From positions 1 to 64,000 of the forward strand of contig CALWQP010000001.1 of NCBI GenBank assembly GCA_944383695.1: 64,000 bases of DNA. The letters are read 5' to 3'. Made by a program: the position numbers and the translations under genes. The first letter of the stretch is position 1. The number at the start of each line of letters is the position of its first letter. Of the stretch, positions 36,040-43,030 are shown in pieces. Below the pieces are notes generated by a model that saw nothing but the letters and a program-made list of their open reading frames with translations, ran no database searches and was not told where the DNA came from. The DNA is from an uncultured Mediterraneibacter sp. Its GTDB lineage: Bacteria > Bacillota > Clostridia > Lachnospirales > Lachnospiraceae.

Positions 36040-36345
36040 AAAAAACAAAATCGCCCCTGACAGATTTTTATTTCTGTCAAGGGCGAATCATGCATAATAA
36101 CTATAATCCGCGGTGCCACCTCGAATTCACAGGAAATCCCTGTGCGCTTAGCAGGATACCATCATATCCCCGGCAACTAACGTATGCCTCCACGTCGCAG
36201 AATACTCTGCGGGATTTCTTTCCCGGCATTTGACTGCGCCCTCAGCGGTCCATTTGACGACTTGTTTCTCATCCGGTTCTCAGCATCCCGGACTCTCTGT
36301 AAAGGCATGATCGCCGTTATCTCCGCTTCATCGGTTTAGTGTATT
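36040..36345 (-). ncRNA. tRNA-Trp T-box leader of the trp operon
   Basis: The T-box core AGGTGGCACCGCGG reads on the minus strand at 36121-36108. Upstream is a long stem I with the usual GATGAAGCGGAGA start, the AGAGAGTCCGGG/GAACCGGATGAGA apical part and, on its 3' side, CAAATGGACC, where the specifier codon is TGG (Trp, 36252-36250). Downstream, a GC-rich hairpin (TCGCCC ... GGGCGA around CTGTCA/TGACAG) followed by TTTTGTTTTTT forms the terminator at 36086-36040. Uncharged tRNA-Trp should stabilise the antiterminator and turn the operon on. Confidence 0.93.
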
Positions 36346-36357
36346 AACTTGTGGTCT

Positions 36358-36386
36358 ACGATACCACGCCATTTCCGGATTGTCAA
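36358..36386 (-). promoter_or_regulatory. Sigma-A promoter of the trp operon
   Basis: TTGACA (36386-36381) and TATCGT (36363-36358) are 17 bases apart and begin transcription a few bases before the T-box stem I. Confidence 0.7.
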
Positions 36387-36417
36387 TATTTTTTACACAA
36401 ATCTCAAGGAAATCAAT

Positions 36418-36735
36418 GCAAAGGTTCAGCCTTTATCCGGGACATCAGCTTTTGTAAAAATTCTTAAAAGGTACGGTTTTAACTTAAATCTCCGAAATTC
36501 AAGCCGTAGAAATTTTCGGATCAGTACGGTTAAATTTAATATTTTTGAATTTTCACTGGTAGAAACACCCGCTGTAATACGGTTAAAATGTTTTTTTTGA
36601 ATTTTTAAACAGTATAAATACCAGTAGAAGTACGGCTAAAATATGCGTTATTTAATTTTAACCGTACAAACGCCTTAAACGATACCGCTAAGATAGAGCT
36701 TATTGAGATTTAAGCGGTATAAAATCCTGTAATTC
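36418..36735. repeat. Degenerate tandem array, period 53 bp, about six units
   Basis: Unit starts fall at 36418 (weak), 36471, 36524, 36577, 36630 and 36682. Each unit begins with a variant of GTACGGTTAAAAT and has a variant of GGTAGAAA 34-36 bases later; u2 and u3 also share TTTGAATTTT. The spacing is 53, 53, 53, 53 and 52 bases, close to five helical turns. The block is very AT-rich and has no open frame worth calling. It fills the 460-base gap between the trp promoter and the CydC-like gene. Confidence 0.6.
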
Positions 36736-36846
36736 TTCCGGAAGACTGAACTGGTACAAATCAATTTCCTTTTTTCCGCTGTTGATTTTGAAAAGATACA
36801 TGATTCCCCGTATTACTAACAAACCTGCAGATCTCCGATCGCTCTC

Positions 36847-38589
36847 TTAAGATATCCTCCCGTTATCCATCTCATACACCACATCCGCCACGTTCATCGT
36901 AGATTTCCTGTGTGATACCAGCAGCACGGTCTTGTCTCCTCTGCCTTCTTTCAGTGACTTCAGGATGATTCCCTCATTCAGGGAATCTAGGTTGCTGGTA
37001 GGCTCGTCCAGAAGGATAAAGGGCGCGTCGTGCAGGAAAGCGCGGGCGATCCCGATCCTCTGTTTTTCTCCGCCCGAAAGCGTATCTCCCAGTTCGCCCA
37101 CTTCTGTATCATATCCCTTTGGCAGAGTCATGATAAAGTCATGGATAGACGCCTTTTTCGCCGCTTCCATGATTTCTTCCCTGGATGCTCCCGGCTTCCC
37201 TACGGCAATATTATTTGCGATCGAATCGTGGAACAGGCAGGTCTCCTGCGTAACATAAGACTCCATTGCCCTTAAATCCGCAGTATTGATATCCCGCACA
37301 TCTTTATCCGAGATACTGATCCTTCCGCCCTGCACATCCCAAAACCGCATCAACAGCTTCAGCAGGGTCGATTTTCCTGAGCCGCTCGCCCCATGGATAC
37401 CGATGATCTTTCCCTGCGGGATTTCCATGGAATAGTCTTTTAATATCTGCTCTGTTTCATAGGTAAAGTCCACATGCTCAGCGGCGGCTTTCGTAAAGCC
37501 TGTGGCGTCTCTTCCAGAGACTTCTTCCACCTGCGGCATCTCCTCCAGCAGGGAAAGCACTCTCTCTCCGCTGGCAAGTGTCTGGTTCAGATTGTTGGAC
37601 AGACTGGCAAGCGCCGTTACCGGTCCAAAAGAGCCCATCATGGCGATAGTTCCCACCAGCATGCCTGTCACGCTCACAATCTCTGCCTGCCGCAAAACGA
37701 TCATCAGGGAAAGCATGGCGAAGGAGAAGATAAGGATTGCCAGGTTTGTGACCGAACGCTGTGAGGCTTCCAGACGGTTCAGGCCTTTCTGCATCCTGCC
37801 CAATTCGTCCGAACGCTCTGCCATCTCTTCCCTTCTCTTTCCGCCCTGCCGGTACTGGATCGTCTCATCCAGCCCCCGCAGAGAGTCCAGGATAAAGCTG
37901 TTCAGATTTCCAAAACCGTTGCGGAATTCCATCCCCTTGTCCGCGCCCCTGCTTCCAAAATACAAAGGGATCACCGCGCCGACCACCACATATCCCGCCA
38001 GCGCAAGGACAGCCGCCGCTGCGGAAAACTGCCCGATGAACAGGATCATCACAAGGGATGTCAGCGCCGCAATGGCAATAGGTGAAATCGTGTGGGCGTA
38101 AAATACTTCCAGAAGCTCAATGTCCGAGGTTATGACAGAAATCAGATTACCTTTGTCGCGCCCTTCCAGCTTGGCCGGGCACAGCTTCCGGAGTACGGCA
38201 AACACTTTATGCCGGATGATCGCCAGAAGCTTAAATGCAATAAAATGATTACAGTACTGCTCCCCATAATGCAGGATGCCCCGCATCACAGCTATGACAG
38301 CCAGCGCAATGAACAGAGCCCCCGGGGATGCCCCGAGGAAGATGCCCGCCTGCTCCGGAGTCAGCGCATATCCCAGGAATTCCTGCATGGGTTCCAGGAT
38401 AATGTGCATCAGCCCAAATCCTGCCAGGATCGTAAGGAAGATGGCGCACAGATATCCTATTGTCCCCAGCGCAATGGCAAGGAGCATGACCGGAAGAAGT
38501 GGCTTCACAAGCCCGATCAGCTGTCCCATGATGCGGATGCCACTCCTTCTTGCATGCGCTCTTTCTCCAGAATTTTTGCCTGTATTCAT
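36847..38589 (-). CDS. CydC-like ABC exporter half-transporter
   Basis: 580 residues: six-helix ABC exporter domain (1-330) plus ATPase domain. Walker A GASGSGKSTLLKLL, signature LSGGEKQRIGIARAFL, Walker B FILLDEPTSNLD and H-loop VSHRKS are present. It overlaps the CydD-like gene by 4 nt, so the two form a heterodimer. CydDC exports cysteine/glutathione for cytochrome bd assembly in E. coli, but no cydAB lies nearby, so the substrate is left open. Confidence 0.85.
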   Translation of the reverse strand: MNTGKNSGERAHARRSGIRIMGQLIGLVKPLLPVMLLAIALGTIGYLCAIFLTILAGFGLMHIILEPMQEFLGYALTPEQAGIFLGASPGALFIALAVIAVMRGILHYGEQYCNHFIAFKLLAIIRHKVFAVLRKLCPAKLEGRDKGNLISVITSDIELLEVFYAHTISPIAIAALTSLVMILFIGQFSAAAAVLALAGYVVVGAVIPLYFGSRGADKGMEFRNGFGNLNSFILDSLRGLDETIQYRQGGKRREEMAERSDELGRMQKGLNRLEASQRSVTNLAILIFSFAMLSLMIVLRQAEIVSVTGMLVGTIAMMGSFGPVTALASLSNNLNQTLASGERVLSLLEEMPQVEEVSGRDATGFTKAAAEHVDFTYETEQILKDYSMEIPQGKIIGIHGASGSGKSTLLKLLMRFWDVQGGRISISDKDVRDINTADLRAMESYVTQETCLFHDSIANNIAVGKPGASREEIMEAAKKASIHDFIMTLPKGYDTEVGELGDTLSGGEKQRIGIARAFLHDAPFILLDEPTSNLDSLNEGIILKSLKEGRGDKTVLLVSHRKSTMNVADVVYEMDNGRIS

Positions 38590-40322
38590 ACTGCCGCCTC
38601 CTTTCCATACTGCTCCAGTTTCATCTGAGACCGGTACAGTTTCGCATATTCTCCGTTCCGCTGCATCAACATTTCATGTGTTCCCATCTCTGCCGCCAGA
38701 CCATTTTTCAGCATATAGATCCGGTCTGACTTCACCACGTTGGCAAGCCGGTGGGAAATCAGGATGACGGTTTTCGTCTCTGCCAGAGCGCATACGGTCT
38801 CCATGATCATCTCCTCGCTCTCTGCATCGATATTGGAAGCCGCCTCATCAAAGATATAGACCGGTGTGTCGTGCAGAAGCGCCCGGGCTATGGCAAGCCG
38901 CTGACACTGGCCGCCCGAGAAATTTCCGCCTTTCTCCGCCACCGCCGTGGCAAGCCCCTGCTGCGCCTGAAGGAATCCCCACAGATTTACTTTCATAAGC
39001 GCTTCCCGCATCTCAGCTTCCGTGGCATCTGATTTTCCCATCCGCAGGTTGTCCTCCACTGTCCCTTTGAACAGGTAGCTGTTATGACTGATCAGGGTGA
39101 TATGGTCCATCAGACTGTCTTCCCGGATATCTGAAAGCTCTTTGCCCTGGACTGTCACACTGCCTGTATACCCTTTATTTCTTCCCATAAGGATTGCTGC
39201 CGCGGTACTCTTTCCGCAGCCCGAAGTTCCAACAATAGAGGTGAAACTGCCTGCCGGGAACTCCATGTCGATTCCCTTTAAGATTTCCCTGTCCTTCTCA
39301 TAGGAGAAATGGACGCCGGTAAATGTAATATCAATTGCTCTGTCATCCAGCTCTTCAGAAGCCTCTTCCGGCTCCGGCAGATCCAGGAGGGCAAAAATCT
39401 TGTCGCTTGCCGCCATGCCGTTCATAGCGATATGGAAGAACGAACCAAGGAGACGCAGGGGAATAAAGAATTCCGAAGCCAGAAGGATCAGCAGCAGTGC
39501 GCCGTGCAGGCTTAAATACCCTTTCATAAATTCCGAAAGCGTGACGATCATCCCCACTGCCGCCCCGCCGTAGGCAATGATATCCATAACGCTGGTGGAA
39601 TTGAGCTGCATGGTCAGCACCTTCATGGTGATCCGGCGGAACCGCTGGGATTCTTCATCCATCTCAACAGCCTTATTTTCATCCGAACCATAAATCTTCA
39701 AAGTAGTCAGCCCCTGCAGATTCTCCAGGAAGCTGTCCCCCAGTTCTGTGTAGATGCCCCAGTATTTGTTCAGGAGACGCTTGGCAAGCTTCTGGACTGC
39801 CACAATGGAAATGGGGATCAGAGGCACACAGACCAGCAGCACAAGGCTTGCCTTCCAGTTCACAAAGGACAGCACGATGAATAATGTCACCGGCGCCAGC
39901 AGACTGTAAAAGAGCTGAGAAAGATATCTTCCAAAATACGTTTCCAGTTGCTCCACGCCCTCTGCTGCCATCTGTACCACCTCAGAAGTAGCTGTCCTCT
40001 CTCTGTACGCCGCCCCCAGCCGGAGCAGTTTCTCATAAATCTTATCCCTCAGTATCCGCTTCACGTCCACGCTCGCCCGATAAGACGCATGGGACGCTCC
40101 GCGGTCACAGACAAAACGCAGGAGCAGCGCAAGCACCACGATCCCGCCGTAAGAAACCGCCATCCGGGGAGTCACCTCCCAGAACAGCGCCTGCTCCAGC
40201 AGAAATGCGGCGCAGTAGATCAGCACGATCTGACAGAGCAGAGAACCCCACTGCCACGCCACCTGGTAAATAATATATTTTTTTGCGTGGGACAAAAGCC
40301 CCACAAGCCTTTTTTTGATCAT
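38586..40322 (-). CDS. CydD-like ABC exporter half-transporter
   Basis: 578 residues. The membrane domain has the CydD-typical stretch ATSEVVQMAAEGVEQLETYF then YSLLAPVTLF. The ATPase domain has GTSGCGKSTAAAIL, FSGGQCQRLAIARALL and IFDEAASNIDAESE. It pairs with the CydC-like protein. It follows the YgbA-like gene by 32 nt in the operon that begins at 41138. Confidence 0.85.
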   Translation of the reverse strand: MIKKRLVGLLSHAKKYIIYQVAWQWGSLLCQIVLIYCAAFLLEQALFWEVTPRMAVSYGGIVVLALLLRFVCDRGASHASYRASVDVKRILRDKIYEKLLRLGAAYRERTATSEVVQMAAEGVEQLETYFGRYLSQLFYSLLAPVTLFIVLSFVNWKASLVLLVCVPLIPISIVAVQKLAKRLLNKYWGIYTELGDSFLENLQGLTTLKIYGSDENKAVEMDEESQRFRRITMKVLTMQLNSTSVMDIIAYGGAAVGMIVTLSEFMKGYLSLHGALLLILLASEFFIPLRLLGSFFHIAMNGMAASDKIFALLDLPEPEEASEELDDRAIDITFTGVHFSYEKDREILKGIDMEFPAGSFTSIVGTSGCGKSTAAAILMGRNKGYTGSVTVQGKELSDIREDSLMDHITLISHNSYLFKGTVEDNLRMGKSDATEAEMREALMKVNLWGFLQAQQGLATAVAEKGGNFSGGQCQRLAIARALLHDTPVYIFDEAASNIDAESEEMIMETVCALAETKTVILISHRLANVVKSDRIYMLKNGLAAEMGTHEMLMQRNGEYAKLYRSQMKLEQYGKEAAV

Positions 40323-40354
40323 AATATCCTCTCCGGCCGCGGTTTCATACCTGT

Positions 40355-40717
40355 TTACCGCTGCCTTTTCTTTTCACGCATACTGCACACCACATGCCAG
40401 ACAGCAAGAATCGGGTGATGCAGCAGCATCCGGGGCCCGGAAAACCGCATTACCTGACGTATCTTTTCCCGCATCTCAGGCTTGTAGCAGTGCACTTTAC
40501 AGTTACTGCAGAATGTCTTTTTCTCCATAAAAGGACACTTGTCGCTGCGCTGCCTCGCATAGTCAGAGAGCTCCTGACAGTCCGGGCACATCCGTCCTAT
40601 ACTCCGGTCATATCCCTCATGGTTCTTACGGCAGTACAGACGGACCATCTCCTCCACCACATACTGCTCTTTCTTCCGCTTCTTCTCTACCTTACTGGTC
40701 TTCTCGTTGCCACCCAC
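40355..40717 (-). CDS. YgbA-like protein (nitrous oxide-stimulated promoter family)
   Basis: About 120 residues. Four cysteine-rich positions, MCPDCQELSDYARQRSDKCP, then FCSNCKVHCYKPEMREKIRQ and MRFSGPRMLLHHPILAVWHV, match this family, which in proteobacteria is linked to nitrosative stress. A GTG start at 40717 is preferred because GGAGGG, formed by the end of the upstream gene, is 9 nt before it; an ATG at 40735 lacks a site. Probably binds a metal or Fe-S cluster. Confidence 0.8.
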   Translation of the reverse strand: MGGNEKTSKVEKKRKKEQYVVEEMVRLYCRKNHEGYDRSIGRMCPDCQELSDYARQRSDKCPFMEKKTFCSNCKVHCYKPEMREKIRQVMRFSGPRMLLHHPILAVWHVVCSMREKKRQR

Positions 40718-40721
40718 AGCT

Positions 40722-41138
40722 CTAGCCCTCCGCATCCGGAAGGAACTCCTGCCCGGCGGGGACAGTGCGGATCCTCGTAAAGAAATACACATATTTAAAA
40801 ATGATCAGAAATACAATAAAGATTCTGCCATATATATTCTGCATCGCCAGAAATGCCAGGATCAGCATACAGGACGCCGGAATCAGCAGGCTGAACTTTG
40901 TCTTCAGCGTCATAGAACGGTTTTTCGCAAAACTTTCCAGATGCTTCTTGTATAACTTTGTCCCTGTGAACCAGTTATGGAAACGCTTGGAGCCCTTCGC
41001 CAGGCAGAAGGACGCCAGCAGTAAAAACGGCGTTGTGGGGAGCACCGGCAGCACAACTCCCACCGCCCCGATCCCCATAGACAGGAATCCAAATAACAGC
41101 CATATAAAACGCATGGGATTTCTCTTCCGGTTTTTCAT
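40722..41138 (-). CDS. YbaN/DUF454 inner-membrane protein
   Basis: 138 residues with three or four helices. FGFLSMGIGAVGVVLPVLPT then TPFLLLASFCLAKGSKRFHNW is the DUF454 signature. The ATG at 41138 follows AAAGGAAG. It is the first gene of the four-gene unit ybaN-ygbA-cydD-cydC. In other bacteria DUF454 genes are often near heme or iron genes, which fits the operator upstream. Confidence 0.85.
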   Translation of the reverse strand: MKNRKRNPMRFIWLLFGFLSMGIGAVGVVLPVLPTTPFLLLASFCLAKGSKRFHNWFTGTKLYKKHLESFAKNRSMTLKTKFSLLIPASCMLILAFLAMQNIYGRIFIVFLIIFKYVYFFTRIRTVPAGQEFLPDAEG

Positions 41139-41227
41139 AAATATCTTCCTTTCTTTAAAACGACCCTTTTCTGTATCCGGTGATTCCGCAGTAAATGCTC
41201 TCCCTGCAGACATCACAACACAAATCC

Positions 41228-41249
41228 AGGTTAGCGAGAGCTAACCTGA
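41228..41249. promoter_or_regulatory. Palindromic operator, DtxR-like half-sites
   Basis: CAGGTTAGC-GAGA-GCTAACCTG is a perfect inverted repeat with 9-bp arms. It covers about +4 to +25 of the transcript from the promoter at 41260-41288. The half-sites AGGTTAG/CTAACCT equal those of the DtxR/IdeR consensus but stand further apart. An iron-type repressor is the first guess. Confidence 0.5.
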
Positions 41250-41259
41250 TAACATAATT

Positions 41260-41288
41260 GATATACACAATTTTTCACTGCTTGTCAA
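41260..41288 (-). promoter_or_regulatory. Sigma-A promoter of the ybaN-ygbA-ABC unit
   Basis: TTGACA (41288-41283) and TATATC (41265-41260) with a 17-base spacer. The palindrome at 41228-41249 overlaps the initial transcribed region. Confidence 0.75.
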
Positions 41289-41335
41289 TAATAATTCTCA
41301 AAAATATTTAATAAATGAAAATCTTTATCAGTAAA

Positions 41336-41372
41336 AAGACTCTGCCAGTCAATCTCACCGACAGAGCCTTTT
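41336..41372. terminator. Bidirectional terminator
   Basis: AAAAAGACTCTG ... CAGAGCCTTTTT forms a hairpin with A/T runs on both sides, so it can stop transcription on either strand. It separates the ybaN promoter from the phosphatidyltransferase gene. Confidence 0.55.
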
Positions 41373-41425
41373 TCCCAACTCTCTTCTATTATTTAACTTC
41401 TGTCACTGTCTTTCCTTCTTTTCCT

Positions 41426-42004
41426 CTACTCCTCTGACGGCCGCTCCCCTTTCAGCGTCTTCAGATTGTGACGCCCATAAAGAGCCAGTGATATCAGCAT
41501 CATGACCACGCACACTCCGATCAACAGCCTTGATGCCATTGCAGGGATATTATACCAGAACACATGCAGGATCATCATGGCGTAAAGCAGCCAGGTGGTC
41601 ACCTTCCCATGCCAGTCAGCTCCGGATACTTTGCCCGTCTTCTGTATGACCATCAGCCCGGTAACCCCCATAAAAAATTCCTTCAATATCATAATACCAA
41701 GGGGCACGATCATAAGCGGGAAACGCGTGAGGAGGCAGAACAGCATGGCCGCCTGCGTCAGTTTATCCGCGATAGGGTCCAGCACCTTTCCCAGCTCACT
41801 GGTCATATGAAAATGTCTTGCCACAAATCCATCTACCGTGTCCGTTATCCCCGATAATATGAGAATGATCCCGGTCCATAAATAGTTTTTCTCCACACAG
41901 TACAGCCACATAATGACCGGAATCAGGCAAAGCCTGAAAAAAGACAGTATATTAGGGATCGTCAGTATCTTATTCTGAGTATCATATGTATCATTCGATT
42001 TCAT
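41426..42004 (-). CDS. CDP-alcohol phosphatidyltransferase (PgsA-like)
   Basis: 192 residues, starting at 42004 behind GGGAGG. The catalytic signature DG-x2-AR-x8-G-x3-D-x3-D is complete in DTVDGFVARHFHMTSELGKV, LDPIADK. Five or six membrane helices follow. It probably makes phosphatidylglycerol phosphate or a related lipid; a second homologue elsewhere in the genome cannot be excluded, so no gene symbol is given. Confidence 0.88.
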   Translation of the reverse strand: MKSNDTYDTQNKILTIPNILSFFRLCLIPVIMWLYCVEKNYLWTGIILILSGITDTVDGFVARHFHMTSELGKVLDPIADKLTQAAMLFCLLTRFPLMIVPLGIMILKEFFMGVTGLMVIQKTGKVSGADWHGKVTTWLLYAMMILHVFWYNIPAMASRLLIGVCVVMMLISLALYGRHNLKTLKGERPSEE

Positions 42005-42258
42005 TTGTTTCCTCCCGCTTTTTCCGCCGTGACGGCGGCAGCCGCATTCCCGCACAGAAAAGTCATCCATACCTTAAAGAGTATAGACGATTTTTTCTGT
42101 TTCCACAACCGGACAATGAAATTATTTTAAATATTTGAAATTAATTTAAATATTGGCTGCATCTGAACTCCTGTCACGTTTTTCGCATATATTAAAACAT
42201 ATCCGGCAACTCTGCCAGATCGCCTGCCGGACATATCTATTTGAAAGGTTTGATCTTT

Positions 42259-42702
42259 ATGAGTATAAAAGGACTTGATGCCAGTGAATTTCAGGGCACA
42301 GTTGACTGGGAGCGCGTCAAGGCCGCAGGGCTCAATCATCTGGATGGGAGCAGCCCCTCGCCTTCTCCGTCCCCATCTCCCTCGCCGGATTACATCACCT
42401 ATGTGATCCAGCCCGGCGACACTTTAAGCGGCATTGCTCAGCGCTATGGGACCACGGTGAGCGCGCTGTCCTCACTGAACGGTATCTCCAACCCGGATCT
42501 GATTTATGCAGGAAATACCCTGCGCGTGCCGGAGAACGGAGGCTCCGGCAGCACCGGAACACAGTATTACACCATCCAGCCCGGCGATACCCTGAGCGGC
42601 ATTGCGGTAAAATTCGGCACTACAGTCAGTGCGCTGTCTGCATTGAATGGAATTGCTAATCCGGATCTGATCTATGCGGGAAATACGATCAGAGTACGGT
42701 AA
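42259..42702 (+). CDS. Two-LysM protein with a vestigial GH25 lysozyme start
   Basis: 147 residues. Residues 1-24 ([20 protein letters not shown]) are the exact start of a GH25 muramidase, but the remainder of the catalytic barrel is absent. A Ser-Pro linker (about residues 31-42) and two LysM domains follow, each with [13 protein letters not shown] and [10 protein letters not shown]. The protein can bind peptidoglycan but lacks the catalytic pair near the barrel centre. No signal peptide is visible. An internal in-frame deletion of a GH25-LysM gene is the simplest origin. Confidence 0.8.
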   Translation: MSIKGLDASEFQGTVDWERVKAAGLNHLDGSSPSPSPSPSPSPDYITYVIQPGDTLSGIAQRYGTTVSALSSLNGISNPDLIYAGNTLRVPENGGSGSTGTQYYTIQPGDTLSGIAVKFGTTVSALSALNGIANPDLIYAGNTIRVR

Positions 42703-42753
42703 TATTTATTAAGAATTTAATAAGGTTTTTTCTTTTTCTTTAAGAGTTTAAAC

Positions 42754-42788
42754 ATACTTTGGACACATTTTCTGGCTATACTAAGACT
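42754..42788 (+). promoter_or_regulatory. Conserved promoter block of sRNA copy 1
   Basis: TATACT at 42777-42782 and the upstream GACACATTTTC (42762-42772) are shared with the block before the second sRNA copy (59303-59322), at the same distance from the 5' hairpin. The space between TTGGAC and TATACT is only 12 bases, so this is not an ordinary sigma-A promoter. Confidence 0.5.
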
Positions 42789-42930
42789 CAGATAGTTGAT
42801 AAAACAACTATCTCCCCCCTCATAAAGTAAAGGCATCCCGGGGGACCGGGATGTCGCACTTTACTCTCATTCCTTTAGATAACTAATAAACACGAAACCC
42901 GTTAGCCCTTGTGGTTAGCGGGTTTTCGCT
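42789..42930 (+). ncRNA. Candidate structured C-rich small RNA, copy 1
   Basis: About 140 nt. A 5' hairpin (GATAGTTG/CAACTATC) is followed by single-stranded CCCCCCTCATAAAG. Next is hairpin 2 (AAAGT ... ACTTT enclosing GCATCCCGG/CCGGGATGT), the linker CTCATTCCTTTAGATAACT, and the terminator hairpin (AACCCG ... CGGGTTTTCG). Copy 2 at 59329-59468 has the same order, with compensatory changes in hairpin 2 and the terminator. The C-run is complementary to Shine-Dalgarno sequences, so an antisense action on mRNAs is conceivable. The terminator of this copy appears to come from the integrated element. Confidence 0.6.
42866..42884 (+). repeat. attL core
   Basis: CTCATTCCTTTAGATAACT, identical to 50264-50282. 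It lies in the linker of sRNA copy 1, just before the terminator hairpin, on the int side of the element. A third, near-identical copy (one extra T) is in the undisturbed sRNA copy 2 at 59398-59417, which shows the pre-insertion form of such a site. Confidence 0.65.
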
Positions 42931-42956
42931 GTTCATAGGACTGTCCCGCATGCCTC

Positions 42957-42976
42957 GTGGACAGTTTTGGGACAGT
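42957..42976 (+). repeat. Subterminal direct repeat, left (probable integrase arm site)
   Basis: GTGGACAGTTTTGGGACAGT. The partner at 50137-50156 matches at 19 of 20 bases in the same orientation, about 90-130 bases inside each end. Such repeats usually are arm-binding sites for the integrase N-terminal domain. Around both, additional TGTCCC/GGGACA words occur. Confidence 0.55.
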
Positions 42977-43030
42977 TCCATTCCAAAGGAATTTCGCACT
43001 TTTCATTTTATCTCTATATTCTTTCTTATC

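Noticed and set aside
36418-36735. Regularly spaced repeats resembling a CRISPR array
   Set aside because: All parts of the unit are equally degenerate. There is no conserved repeat with unique spacers, and no cas gene is in the window.
36847-40322. Firm naming of the ABC pair as cydC and cydD
   Set aside because: The similarity is clear, but there are no cytochrome bd genes nearby, and CydDC-like exporters with other roles are common in Firmicutes.
42127-42339. Minus-strand ORF across the LysM gene start
   Set aside because: It overlaps a well-supported gene with a ribosome binding site and has no recognisable sequence.
42754-42782. Ordinary sigma-A promoter for the sRNA
   Set aside because: The -35-like word is only 12 bases from TATACT in both copies. 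The block is conserved, but it does not fit standard spacing.
42866-42930. tRNA gene as integration target
   Set aside because: No cloverleaf or TPsiC sequence is present. The structure at attL is an sRNA linker and terminator hairpin.
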